Notes: a model not told the origin generated them from the sequence alone. A stretch of 64,000 nucleotides of DNA from Bacteroidales bacterium (GCA_007118495.1 SKRM01000030.1:28042-92041); one strand, 5' to 3'. Positions 46,801 to 54,037 are shown, numbered from the stretch's first letter. Translations and numbers: made by a program.

Positions 46801-47194
46801 TAACTATATTGAGAATGATGCATACCTGAGCAAAAATCGTGGTAAGGTGGCCGAACGCAATGGCGCCAAGCTTCCCTGGTTACATCGCTTCGATGTGCGG
46901 ATAGCACAGGATATTTATGTAACCCGACTGCCAGAACGTCATAAAATCCAGATCACTTTTGACGTGTTGAATTTCGGAAACTTGCTTAACAGTGAATGGG
47001 GCGTTCAGGAAACACCGTGGCAGACTGCCCTGCTTACATACGCAGGTCGTGATGCGGCAAGCAATTTGCCCACCTACCGCCTGAACAGGGTAGCAGGCGG
47101 CCCAAGTGGTGAAGTGCCAACTGAAGTTTTCAGACCAATCACCAACCTTGGTCAGACCTGGAGCGCTCAGCTTGGAGTACGCTACAGTTTCTAA
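43838..47194 (+). CDS. Oar-like TonB-dependent receptor
   Basis: A 1118-residue outer-membrane protein. Signal peptide (LSILMSALAAFLLFTGSNAVFAQ, cleaved after FAQ), carboxypeptidase-regulatory-like domain (about 31-115: SIEGMVVTYDNLPLPNANI), plug (about 120-245: NIAPYDVRSGGFTGANVNAI) and a long barrel with many aromatic strands. The plug sequence and length agree with the Oar type, named after a Myxococcus surface protein; in Bacteroidota some members secrete or import peptides or small proteins. It ends ..WSAQLGVRYSF, a typical last strand with terminal F. It is monocistronic and closed by a 13-bp-stem terminator. Confidence 0.88.
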   Translation: MRNLSILMSALAAFLLFTGSNAVFAQGVTTSSIEGMVVTYDNLPLPNANIVAVHQPSGTRYGTISRSDGRFNLPNLRTGGPYEITVTHVGFENDVIGDVILALGETRNLTFFMLEVGMALEEVVITGRFDRVFDAGRTGATTNIGSETINMMPTISRNVNDFTRLNPQSNGASFAGRDNRFNNYTIDGNVYNNNFGLGSGQFAGTNPISVEAIEEIQVNIAPYDVRSGGFTGANVNAITKSGTNMFRASSYAFYRDERFIGDQIGDVELSVAEAFTRIVGASVGGPIIRDRLFFFVSVEQEEASNPGDQRLATRPGLPPDGLNVTRVEANRLDFVREQMKSIYGYETGPYENYDFGNEGLRLNFRLDFNINPNHRLAVRLNHYDAFRDVTINGNSVRNVTRYTNTNRFGNDALTFRNANYSVDNTVTSFVAELNSVLGNRFANSLNIGYTSLTDPKRGVPGGQVFPFIEVLEWDGEAPPAASLGTPRYYFAMGNELFTVGNLLANDVFNITNNFSMFFGRNTITAGFNFEHQSFENAFNPNAHTFYRFNSYQNFLDVVINRLPDARPDGFAMSFSYAGPDDLPMDETAFAQVGFYIQNKYQVNPDLVFTAGLRVDVPFFPIDLPSNPRLDAMDVRFTHPQTGAVIKADVSTLPSGKPLYSPRLAFNYDVFGDMTLQLRGGTGLFSGRIPFVWISNQVSANGVTRGFDGWDRYRLVGGEWVENVWGQGGRPAWNGFQADPSYYKPDPSQLEAQLSRDINLTDLDFSFPQVWRTNLAADYRLPNGIIATLEGIYSKDYNSPLAMNINLASPAGYFSGADPRPYFTSYTKNASFNEVMLLSNTNQGHYASITAQLQKDFENGIYASIAYTRSVSRDYGLIGGSQAASLWPQVVAQDRNNPEMGYSRFDQPNRIVSYVSYNTSEITKRFPTTISVFYSGGEAGRFSYVYAGNFGDRSQRLMFIPEKPSDVMFLPVTIAGREYSAAEQWTILNNYIENDAYLSKNRGKVAERNGAKLPWLHRFDVRIAQDIYVTRLPERHKIQITFDVLNFGNLLNSEWGVQETPWQTALLTYAGRDAASNLPTYRLNRVAGGPSGEVPTEVFRPITNLGQTWSAQLGVRYSF

Positions 47195-47215
47195 TTCAGG
47201 TTACTACATAAAAAA

Positions 47216-47252
47216 GAAGGGTTGCACCAGGTGGGTGCAACCCTTCTTTTTT
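47216..47252 (+). terminator. Intrinsic terminator after the Oar-like receptor
   Basis: A perfect 13-bp stem (47216-47228 with 47234-47246), 5-base loop and six T. A preceding A-run makes it usable in both directions. Confidence 0.92.
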
Positions 47253-47303
47253 ATACCCTGATGCCCTGGTTTCTGGGGTGTGGGTAATTTGGTCTGAAAT
47301 TTT

Positions 47304-47311
47304 TACCTTTG
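47304..47311 (+). promoter_or_regulatory. -7 box TACCTTTG upstream of the OsmC gene
   Basis: Matches TAnnTTTG, 92 bases before ATG 47404. TTTG at 47288 is too close (12 bases) for a standard -33 element. Confidence 0.4.
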
Positions 47312-47403
47312 GCTTTATTTATCAGGATTTATGTTGCCTTTGCGTTTTTTCTCAAGGCTGTCAGATTTCCGGTTTATTATAATAGTAAAAAAATTAGGTA
47401 CAG

Positions 47404-47817
47404 ATGAAGCACAGTGTTAAGACAATCTGGAAGGGTGATATGGTATTTGAGGCCGATGTAAATGGGCACAAATTAACAATGGATGCCCCGGATGAGGCAG
47501 GTGGTACCGACCAGGGGCCCAGACCCAAACCTCTTATGTTGGTGGCTCTTGCTGGTTGTACCGGTATGGATGTGGTGTCGGTGTTAAAAAAAATGCGTGT
47601 AGAAATTGATGGTTTCTCCATTTTGGTTGAAGGCGATTTGACAGAAGAGCCTCCCAAGCACTACCACAGGATGAAAGTAGTATATGAGTTTAGCGGCAAA
47701 GATTTGCCTATGGAAAAGTTGAAAAAGGCGGTTGATATGTCGAGAGAGAAGTATTGTGGGGTGTCTTATGTTTATCGTCAACTCATGGACGTCGACTACG
47801 ATATTCGGATTGCCTGA
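47404..47817 (+). CDS. OsmC/Ohr-family protein
   Basis: A 137-residue cytoplasmic protein. The two reactive cysteines of the family are present: C52 in LALAGCTGMDVVSVLKKM and C118 in SREKYCGVSYVYRQL. The family reduces organic peroxides with thiol electron donors; this short YhfA/OsmC-like branch is less well studied. The EAGGTDQGPRPKPLML segment is the usual loop before the first helix. It is probably transcribed alone and followed by the 38-bp repeat array. Confidence 0.9.
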   Translation: MKHSVKTIWKGDMVFEADVNGHKLTMDAPDEAGGTDQGPRPKPLMLVALAGCTGMDVVSVLKKMRVEIDGFSILVEGDLTEEPPKHYHRMKVVYEFSGKDLPMEKLKKAVDMSREKYCGVSYVYRQLMDVDYDIRIA

Positions 47818-47847
47818 TCCCTTAACCAAGCCGTTGCCATTCGTTTA

Positions 47848-47981
47848 GGGATTGCTTCGCACCCCGCTCTCTCTTTAAGCGATCGGGGATTGCTTCGCAC
47901 CCCGCTCTCTCTTTGTTCGATCGGGGATTGCTTCGCACCCCGCTCTCTCTTTGTTCGATCGGGGGATTGCTTCGCGATCCC
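47848..47981. repeat. 38-bp tandem repeat array, three copies and a partial fourth
   Basis: Units at 47848-47885, 47886-47923 and 47924-47961 share gggattgcttcgcaccccgc followed by tctctctttgttcgatcg (first copy: tttaagcgatcg), then a partial copy to 47981. Copies 2 and 3 are identical. There are no variable spacers, so it is not CRISPR. The GATTGCTTCGC core is familiar from dispersed intergenic repeats of many bacteria. No open frame in it looks coding. Confidence 0.9.
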
Positions 47982-47985
47982 TTTT
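47963..47985 (+). terminator. Hairpin with T tail at the end of the repeat array
   Basis: GGGATTGC-TTC-GCGATCCC, an 8-bp stem with one G-T pair and a 3-base loop, followed by four T. It is a possible terminator for the OsmC gene formed from the partial repeat copy. Confidence 0.45.
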
Positions 47986-48009
47986 GGGGGTGGTTCAATA
48001 CAAGCAAAT

Positions 48010-48046
48010 AAAAACATGCCGGCTGGTGCCGGCATTCTGTTTTTAT
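48010..48046. terminator. Bidirectional terminator, left
   Basis: ATAAAAACA and TGTTTTTAT flank a 7-bp G+C-rich stem (48017-48023 with 48028-48034, loop TGGT). It would stop + strand transcription from the OsmC gene, and can also act on the reverse strand. Confidence 0.75.
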
Positions 48047-48093
48047 AACCCCTCCCCGCATAAAAAGCAAGCTTTTTAGCGGGAATGGCTTAT

Positions 48094-48121
48094 AAAAAAA
48101 GCCACTTGCGTGGCTGTTTTT
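48094..48121. terminator. Bidirectional terminator after tRNA-Ser, right
   Basis: A 5-bp stem (48101-48105 with 48110-48114, loop TTGC) with seven A before and a TGTTTTT tail after. On the reverse strand it lies about 20 bases after the tRNA-Ser end with seven T. Confidence 0.75.
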
Positions 48122-48135
48122 ATTTGCTTGTGTTG

Positions 48136-48222
48136 CGGAGAGAGAGGGATTCGAACCCCCGGGGGCTGTTACACCCCAACGGTTTTCAAGACCGCCGCAA
48201 TCGACCACTCTGCCATCTCTCC
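48136..48222 (-). tRNA. tRNA-Ser (anticodon TGA)
   Basis: An 87-base tRNA with a long variable arm. Reverse strand: acceptor GGAGAGA pairs with TCTCTCC plus discriminator G; D arm GCAGAGTGGTCGATTGC; anticodon arm with loop CTTGAAA (TGA); T arm GGGGGTTCGAATCCCTC. The long variable arm (GGGGTGTAACAGCCCC) is diagnostic for class II tRNAs. CCA is not encoded (CAA follows). Confidence 0.95.
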
Positions 48223-48365
48223 GGTGCAAAAGTAACATTTTTTTTATTCGGTGCAACAAGAAATATGTTGAAAGCGGCATTGGTTTAAAAACCTTATTTT
48301 TGTTGTTGGGTTGGGGCAATGGTGCCAAGATCCGAAGGCATATACACCAATAAAAGAATAAGTGG

Positions 48366-49430
48366 ATGGACTCTGATTGGGACAAAAACCGGGTGAATGA
48401 TAAGCCCAGGGTTGCTGTAGTTATTTTAAACTGGAATGGCCGGCAGCTGCTTGAACGCTTTTTGCCATCTGTAATAAGCCATAGCGAGGGTTATGCAGAG
48501 ATTATCATTGCGGATAACGGCTCAAAGGATGATTCTCTGAGGTTTCTTGCTGAAAACTATCCAGAATTAAGAATTATATCCATGCCTGAAAATCTTGGTT
48601 TTGCCGGAGGCTACAATGCGGCATTGGCAAAAGTAGAGGCCGATTATTATGTATTGCTCAACTCAGATATTGAAGTTACAGAGGGGTGGATTGAGCCCTG
48701 TATCGCATTAATGGAAAGTACACCCCAACTTGCTGCCTGCCAACCTAAGATCAGGTCGCTGAATCAACCTGATTTTTTTGAGTATGCGGGAGCATCCGGC
48801 GGTTTTATGGACCACTTGGGTTATCCTTTCTGCAGGGGAAGATTGTTTCAGACTCTTGAAATGGATACAGGGCAGTATGATGATAGCACAGATGTGTTTT
48901 GGGCAAGTGGTGCCGCCATGTTTATCAGGGCAGAAGCTTTCCGGAAGGCTGGTGGCTTTGACCACCGGTTTTTTGCCCATATGGAAGAAATAGATTTATG
49001 CTGGAGGTTGCATAATCTTGGGTACCGGGTCATGGTATGCCCCCAATCTCTTGTATATCATTTGGGAGGCGGGTCTTTGCCCAAATCTGATCCGGGAAAA
49101 ACCAGGTTAAATTTTAGGAATAGCCTGATGATGCTGGCAAAGCATATGGATGGTATTAGGTTTTACCCTCGCTTGCTTGTCAGAATTGGCCTGGATGAAC
49201 TGGCTGTTTTTACCTTTCTTATCAAGGGCCAATTCAGTGATGCCCGGGCTGTTTACCGCGCCCATTTCAGCTTTTTTATGCACCTGCCCCAACTTAGGAT
49301 TGAAAGCAGAAAACTGTCTGCTCCTTTGCCACCCATAATATATAGAAAGAGTATTGTAGCCACTTATTTTTTGTGGGGAAAAAAGCGATTTTCTGAACTA
49401 TCTCTGAGAGCTTCCAGCCCCAGAATATAG
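48366..49430 (+). CDS. Family 2 glycosyltransferase, rhamnosyltransferase-like
   Basis: A 354-residue GT-A enzyme. N-terminal VAVVILNWNGRQLLERFLPS, IIIADNGSKDDSLRFL, LNSDIEVTEGWIEPC (DxD metal site region), WASGAAMFIRAEAFRKAGGF and the base motif HMEEIDLCWRLHNLG. C-terminal about 80 residues contain one or two hydrophobic segments that may touch the membrane. It would add a sugar to a cell-envelope glycan; donor and acceptor are not evident. No polysaccharide cluster surrounds it. Its last 67 bases overlap aroQ on the other strand. Confidence 0.88.
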   Translation: MDSDWDKNRVNDKPRVAVVILNWNGRQLLERFLPSVISHSEGYAEIIIADNGSKDDSLRFLAENYPELRIISMPENLGFAGGYNAALAKVEADYYVLLNSDIEVTEGWIEPCIALMESTPQLAACQPKIRSLNQPDFFEYAGASGGFMDHLGYPFCRGRLFQTLEMDTGQYDDSTDVFWASGAAMFIRAEAFRKAGGFDHRFFAHMEEIDLCWRLHNLGYRVMVCPQSLVYHLGGGSLPKSDPGKTRLNFRNSLMMLAKHMDGIRFYPRLLVRIGLDELAVFTFLIKGQFSDARAVYRAHFSFFMHLPQLRIESRKLSAPLPPIIYRKSIVATYFLWGKKRFSELSLRASSPRI

Positions 49431-49813
49431 CTACCCAGTCCAAATCCGGAAACATTTCCAATGCAATGTGCTGAAATGTGCGAAATCTGCCTGAACGACT
49501 CCCTCCGGGCGATGTGGCTGATGTGAACTTCTATGACTGGTACATCAATGGCTTTAATGGTATCTCCGATGGCCACAGAGGTATGGGTGTAGGCGCCCGC
49601 ATTTAGTACAATGCCATTATAAACACCTTCAGCTTGCTGGAGAACATTGATTATTTCTCCTTCGACATTGCTTTGAAAGTAAGTTAAATCCATATCCGGG
49701 AACCTGGCTCTGAGATCGGTCAAAAAGGTTTCGAAACTATCTGTGCCATATATTTCTGGCTCTCGTTTACCCAGTAAGTTCAGGTTAGGGCCATTCACAA
49801 TCAGGATTTTCAT
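49364..49813 (-). CDS. aroQ: 3-dehydroquinate dehydratase, type II
   Basis: A 149-residue shikimate pathway enzyme (normally a dodecamer). Start MKILIVNGPNLNLLGKREPE at 49813; the catalytic tyrosine is in EIYGTDS, then LNAGAYTHTSVAIGD, EVHISHIARRESFRQISHIS (catalytic His and Arg) and the C-terminal GFGLGSYILGLEAL. The last 14 residues (RDSSENRFFPHKK) extend beyond the family core and lie in the overlap with the glycosyltransferase gene. Confidence 0.95.
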   Translation of the reverse strand: MKILIVNGPNLNLLGKREPEIYGTDSFETFLTDLRARFPDMDLTYFQSNVEGEIINVLQQAEGVYNGIVLNAGAYTHTSVAIGDTIKAIDVPVIEVHISHIARRESFRQISHISAHCIGNVSGFGLGSYILGLEALRDSSENRFFPHKK

Positions 49814-49900
49814 GGTATGAAATTTCTGCAAGTTACTGACTTTTTAGAAATCCGTCACAACAATGCCAGCACTGAATAAGACAGGGTTGAAAAAATTAGG

Positions 49901-49908
49901 TATCTTTG
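49901..49908 (+). promoter_or_regulatory. -7 box TATCTTTG before the TPP riboswitch
   Basis: Matches TAnnTTTG, about 20 bases before the aptamer, so the message would begin at its 5' side. Confidence 0.6.
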
Positions 49909-49923
49909 TACGTACTTATCAAT

Positions 49924-50002
49924 AAATAGGGGTGCCCTAAATGACGGGCTGAGATCACACCCAATGAACCTGATCCGGGTAATGCCGGCGGAGGGAGGGA
50001 TC
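49924..50002 (+). promoter_or_regulatory. TPP riboswitch (THI element)
   Basis: The hallmark bases are all present in order: GGGGTGCC, GGGCTGAGATCACACCC, GAACCTGATCCGGGTAAT and GCCGGCGGAGGGA. This is the thiamine-pyrophosphate aptamer. It lies in the 236-base leader of the following TonB-dependent receptor, 67 bases before its ATG. No strong terminator hairpin follows, so repression is more likely at translation. Confidence 0.95.
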
Positions 50003-50068
50003 ATAAACAAATAATGGCTTTTTACTCCTATTTGCCATTGATTGTTTAACTAAATTAAAAATTTTATT

Positions 50069-52501
50069 ATGCGTAAAATTATTTTGCTGATGGCCGTTGG
50101 CCTAATGCTGCCAATGTTTGCATCTGCCCAGTATTCAATCAGCGGACGGATACTTGACTTGTCAGAAAATATTAGCCTGCCTGGCGCCCATGTGGTGATT
50201 AAGGGAAGTTTCCAGGGAGTTTTTTCTGACAGAGATGGTTTGTACAAGCTGGAAAATCTGGCTCCTGGAAAATATGTTGTAAGGGTCACATATCTGGGTT
50301 TCAAAGCCATTGATCAGGTAATTCAACTTGAAAATAACCTGATTCTGGATATTATGCTTGAACCCAATGCTACGATGACCGAAGAGGTTGTGGTTTCGGC
50401 TTTGCGTGCCTCTGGTCGCAATCCGGTAACCTATACTAACGTTGACAGAGAGCACCTTGAGTCACGCAATCTTGGACAGGACCTGCCCATGCTGCTGAAT
50501 CAGACCCCCTCATTGATTGTCAGTTCTGATGCCGGAACAGGCATAGGTTATACCTGGATGAATATCAGGGGGAGTGACCAATCGAGGATCAATGTAACCA
50601 TGAACGGCATCCCGGTTAACGATGCCGAATCACACGGTGTTTGGTGGGTAAACATGCCAGATATAGCTTCTTCTATTGATAACCTTCAGGTACAAAGAGG
50701 TGTGGGTCTCAGTACCCATGGTGCCGGAGCATTTGGCGCCACCATTAACCTGCAATCTACTTCACTGAGGGATGAAACCTATGCTGAAATCAATACTTCA
50801 GCAGGCTCCTTTAATACCATGAAAAACACGGTAAGTTTCGGAACTGGCTTAAAGGATAGTGGTTGGGCTTTTGACGGGCGATTGTCAAAGATCAACTCCG
50901 ATGGTTTTATAGACAGGGCCTTTGCCGATCTGACATCATTTTATTTATCTGGAGGATACTATGGTGAAAGAAGTATGATCAAAGGGGTTGTTTTTTCAGG
51001 TAAGGAAACAACCTACCAGGCGTGGAACGGAGTCCCTTCAGATTCATTGAGCAACAACCGGACCTTTAATCCATCGGGGATGTTCATAAACCAGGAAGGT
51101 CAGGTTTCTTTTTATGACAATGAAACTGATAACTATCAGCAGGATCACTATCAACTGCATGTTTCTCATAGCTTTCATCCCGGCTTATATGGTAATATAG
51201 CTTTTCATTATACGTACGGACGGGGGTATTACGAGCAATACCGCCAGAATGAGCGGTTTAGCCGTTATGGTCTGCCTGGTGTTGTGATTGGTGATCAGGT
51301 TTTTGATCGCAGCGATCTGGTGAGGAGACGTTGGCTGGATAACCATTTTTATGGGACGACTTATTCACTGAACTACAATAATTTTGATGGTTTCGAACTG
51401 GTCTTTGGAGGTGGTTACAATGAATATGACGGAGATCATTTCGGAGAGATAATCTGGGCCAGACATGCCTTGAATACGGATATTGGACACAGATATTATG
51501 ATAATAACGGTTTTAAAAAAGACCTGAATACCTTCGTTAAGGCGGCTTATGAACTCGGGCCCGGATTACAGATTTTTGCTGATGTACAGTTCAGGTATGT
51601 TTCCTATAGTTTTTTAGGTAACGCCTGGGTGCATGAAGAAGTGGTGCCATTACAGCAAAAGGCTCTGTTCAGGTTTTTTAACCCCAAAGCGGGTATTTCA
51701 TACGAATTGAACCCAAGACAATCAATTTATCTGTTTGGGGGAATTGGAAACAGAGAGCCGGTTAGAAGAGATTTTACAGAATCATCGCCCGATAGCCGAC
51801 CAAGACACGAGACCCTGAGAAACATTGAACTGGGCTACCGTCACCATGAAAACAGAGCCATGTTTGGATTTAATTTTTACTTGATGGATTATGTAGATCA
51901 ATTGGTTTTAACAGGTGAGATCAATGATGTAGGTGGTTTCTCAAGGGTTAATATTGACAACAGCCAAAGATTTGGTTTCGAGATGGAGGGTAGCTTCAGG
52001 TTTGGAGATTTCATGCAATGGAATGGCAACTTTACCATAAGCAGGAGTAAAATTGACCTATTTGAAGAATATTCAGATAAGTATGATGCCAATTGGAACT
52101 GGATTGGAACAGATGTAAGAACTTATGAGAATACAGATATAGCATTTTCGCCACGTGTGGTAGCTGCCAGCGGTTTTCGGTTTACACCCCTCAAAATGCT
52201 GACTGTTTATTTTGAGAGCAAATATGTAGGGGAACAATTCATCGATAACACCATGAGCAAAGACAGAATGCTTGAATCTTATCTTGTCAACGACCTGAGG
52301 CTTGCCACCAACTGGTCTCCGGGTTTTTTAGGTGAAGTTGAATTTGTGGTGCAGATAAACAATATTTTCGATAGAAAATATGAGACCAATGCCTGGGTTT
52401 ATAAGGGTGTTGTGGGCGATATGGGGTTGATCGCCATAGATGATGGTTATTTTCCCCAGGCAGGCAGACACTTGATGCTTGGTCTGAATTTGAGATTTTA
52501 G
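50069..52501 (+). CDS. TonB-dependent receptor under TPP control, probable thiamine-compound importer
   Basis: An 810-residue outer-membrane receptor. Signal peptide (ILLMAVGLMLPMFASAQ), carboxypeptidase-regulatory-like domain (about 23-105: SISGRILDLSENISLPGAHV), plug (about 110-235: LPMLLNQTPSLIVSSDAGTG, GVWWVNMPDIASSIDNLQVQ) and a 22-strand-type barrel ending ..AGRHLMLGLNLRF. The thiamine-regulated leader implies import of thiamine or a precursor. In other Bacteroidota similar receptors precede pnuT and a thiamine pyrophosphokinase; here the gene is alone. Ligand assignment is inferred from the riboswitch, not from the protein. Confidence 0.9.
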   Translation: MRKIILLMAVGLMLPMFASAQYSISGRILDLSENISLPGAHVVIKGSFQGVFSDRDGLYKLENLAPGKYVVRVTYLGFKAIDQVIQLENNLILDIMLEPNATMTEEVVVSALRASGRNPVTYTNVDREHLESRNLGQDLPMLLNQTPSLIVSSDAGTGIGYTWMNIRGSDQSRINVTMNGIPVNDAESHGVWWVNMPDIASSIDNLQVQRGVGLSTHGAGAFGATINLQSTSLRDETYAEINTSAGSFNTMKNTVSFGTGLKDSGWAFDGRLSKINSDGFIDRAFADLTSFYLSGGYYGERSMIKGVVFSGKETTYQAWNGVPSDSLSNNRTFNPSGMFINQEGQVSFYDNETDNYQQDHYQLHVSHSFHPGLYGNIAFHYTYGRGYYEQYRQNERFSRYGLPGVVIGDQVFDRSDLVRRRWLDNHFYGTTYSLNYNNFDGFELVFGGGYNEYDGDHFGEIIWARHALNTDIGHRYYDNNGFKKDLNTFVKAAYELGPGLQIFADVQFRYVSYSFLGNAWVHEEVVPLQQKALFRFFNPKAGISYELNPRQSIYLFGGIGNREPVRRDFTESSPDSRPRHETLRNIELGYRHHENRAMFGFNFYLMDYVDQLVLTGEINDVGGFSRVNIDNSQRFGFEMEGSFRFGDFMQWNGNFTISRSKIDLFEEYSDKYDANWNWIGTDVRTYENTDIAFSPRVVAASGFRFTPLKMLTVYFESKYVGEQFIDNTMSKDRMLESYLVNDLRLATNWSPGFLGEVEFVVQINNIFDRKYETNAWVYKGVVGDMGLIAIDDGYFPQAGRHLMLGLNLRF

Positions 52502-52574
52502 CCATTCAGTCAGCCTATTGAGCCACCAGCCGTAAAATTTAAAAAATATTTAAGGGGCGAATGTAAATAATTTT

Positions 52575-52582
52575 TACCTTTG
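52575..52582 (+). promoter_or_regulatory. -7 box TACCTTTG upstream of the NtrC-like regulator
   Basis: Matches TAnnTTTG, 89 bases before ATG 52672. The housekeeping-type box means that the gene itself does not need sigma-54. Confidence 0.5.
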
Positions 52583-52671
52583 GGTAATGGTATTTTACAG
52601 CCGCCCCTTTCTTAGCTGCATGGTATATAAATGCTGTTTCAGGGAGGTTGATCTTAAACAAGTTTTATAGT

Positions 52672-54012
52672 ATGCAAAAAATTCTTCTTATTGACGATGA
52701 CCCTGTGGTTCGTTCACTGGCGTCGGGTATCATGCGTAAAAAGGGATATGAAGTTATTGTTGCCAAAGATGGCCAGGAAGGCTTGTCCTTCATTGATAAA
52801 CATGCCCCTGACCTGGTAATTACAGACTATCAGATGCCCGGAATGTCAGGGATAGAGGTGTTGGAAACCCTGAAAGTGCAGAAACCAGAGCTTCCCGTTG
52901 TGATTTTAACAGCCCATGGAGATGCATCACTGACCATTAAGTCGATGCAGTCAGGGGCATTTGATTTTATCGAAAAGCCAATTAATCCAAAAGAGTTGCT
53001 TGAAACCATAAAAAATGGCTTGGACACCGTTGAATCATTGCGCCGGAAAAGGGAAAGCATTACAGGGTCACCCCAAACAAAACCAGATGAAAACCTGATG
53101 GTTGGCAAATCTGCTGTTATGCGTGAACTGTTTAAAAGCATCGGCAGAATTTCACAGAATAATGTTAATGTTCTTATAACAGGTGAATCAGGCACGGGCA
53201 AGGAACGCCTCTCAAGACTTATACATCAGTCGGGCAAACATTTTGATCAGCCATTGGTGTATATCAATTGCAAGGCCATTGATGAGGAGCAACTGAAGGG
53301 TGTCAGTGCTGAAGATATGCGTCCAAATTATCAGGAGGGGCCAATAGCTTCAAAACTACAAACGGTTGGCAGTGGTACAGTCATATTGGATGAAGTCGGT
53401 ATGCTCTCACCGGTTATGCAGGGGAGATTGCTTGACCTGATGAATTATTTTGGCTACGATATAGGTGAAGTCCATAAGCCTCAGCCCAGATTTATTTCCA
53501 TTTCGACAAGGGATATTGGAAAAATGGTCGATCAGGGCTTGTTTATCAAAGAGCTTTATTTTAAACTGAAGGTCTTTTCAATGAATATTCCGCCTCTGCG
53601 GGAACGTAAAAGTGATATTCCTGAATTGGTTCATCATATTCTTCAGGATTTGAACCCCTTACTTGATAAGCATGTTGCAACCATTGAGGATGGAGTGATT
53701 TCGCTTCTGCAAAGCTACAATTGGCCAGGCAATGTAAGAGAGCTTAAAAATGTCCTTATGCAAGCTATGGTGTTTTCGCATGGAGAATTGCTAAAAAAAC
53801 AACATATTTATATTGAGGGGCTTTCGGGACACGAATCCATGAATCAGCCTGCGGGGAAAAACAGGCTGGTGAGTCTTGCGGAGGTAGAGAAAGAACATAT
53901 TTTACATGTCCTTGAACTAGTCGGGTGGAATAAGCAAGAAGCCTCATCTGTTCTGGGAATCACCCGTCCCACACTGAATGCAAAGATTGAGAAATATGGC
54001 CTGAAGCGATAG
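52672..54012 (+). CDS. NtrC-like response regulator lacking the GAFTGA loop
   Basis: A 446-residue regulator: receiver domain (1-120; D8-D10 acidic pocket, D52, T80, K102), AAA+ domain (about 142-375; Walker A GESGTGKE 171-178, Walker B VILDEVGM 237-244, then YFKLKVFSMNIPPLRERKSD and NWPGNVRELKNVL) and a Fis-type helix-turn-helix (about 405-446; KQEASSVLGITRPTLNAKIE). Where family members carry ELFGHxxGAFTGA there is only KGVSAEDMRPNYQEGP (209-224). The usual YYRL arginine is K (YFKL). It may therefore regulate without sigma-54, like TyrR or NtrC of Rhodobacter. Start ATG 52672; TTG 52648 is unlikely. Confidence 0.88.
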   Translation: MQKILLIDDDPVVRSLASGIMRKKGYEVIVAKDGQEGLSFIDKHAPDLVITDYQMPGMSGIEVLETLKVQKPELPVVILTAHGDASLTIKSMQSGAFDFIEKPINPKELLETIKNGLDTVESLRRKRESITGSPQTKPDENLMVGKSAVMRELFKSIGRISQNNVNVLITGESGTGKERLSRLIHQSGKHFDQPLVYINCKAIDEEQLKGVSAEDMRPNYQEGPIASKLQTVGSGTVILDEVGMLSPVMQGRLLDLMNYFGYDIGEVHKPQPRFISISTRDIGKMVDQGLFIKELYFKLKVFSMNIPPLRERKSDIPELVHHILQDLNPLLDKHVATIEDGVISLLQSYNWPGNVRELKNVLMQAMVFSHGELLKKQHIYIEGLSGHESMNQPAGKNRLVSLAEVEKEHILHVLELVGWNKQEASSVLGITRPTLNAKIEKYGLKR

Positions 54013-54037
54013 GGCCAGTCAAATGCTATATTTTACC

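Larger units (their letters stand above)
48000..48131. repeat. Perfect 17-bp inverted repeat enclosing three hairpins
   Basis: The left arm 48000-48016 (ACAAGCAAATAAAAACA) is the exact reverse complement of 48115-48131. Between them lie TGCCGGC/GCCGGCA (48017-48034), a 29-base hairpin CCCGC-A-TAAAAAGC-AA-GCTTTTTA-GCGGG (48055-48083) and GCCAC/GTGGC (48101-48114). The outer two hairpins are terminators. The region lies immediately after the 3' end of tRNA-Ser. Confidence 0.8.

Noticed and set aside
47848..47981. CRISPR array
   Set aside because: The units are directly adjacent without variable spacers, and no cas genes are in the window.
48136..48222. tRNA-Ser as an attachment site of an integrated element
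   Set aside because: No integrase, no direct repeat of the tRNA 3' end found in the window, and both flanks are ordinary chromosomal genes.
47822..48385. 187-codon open frame on the - strand across the repeat array and tRNA-Ser
   Set aside because: It runs through a tRNA gene, two terminators and the 38-bp repeats, which give its internal repetition. Not coding.
52672..54012. Standard sigma-54 activator
   Set aside because: The GAFTGA loop is missing, so the ordinary label would mislead; reported as a finding instead.
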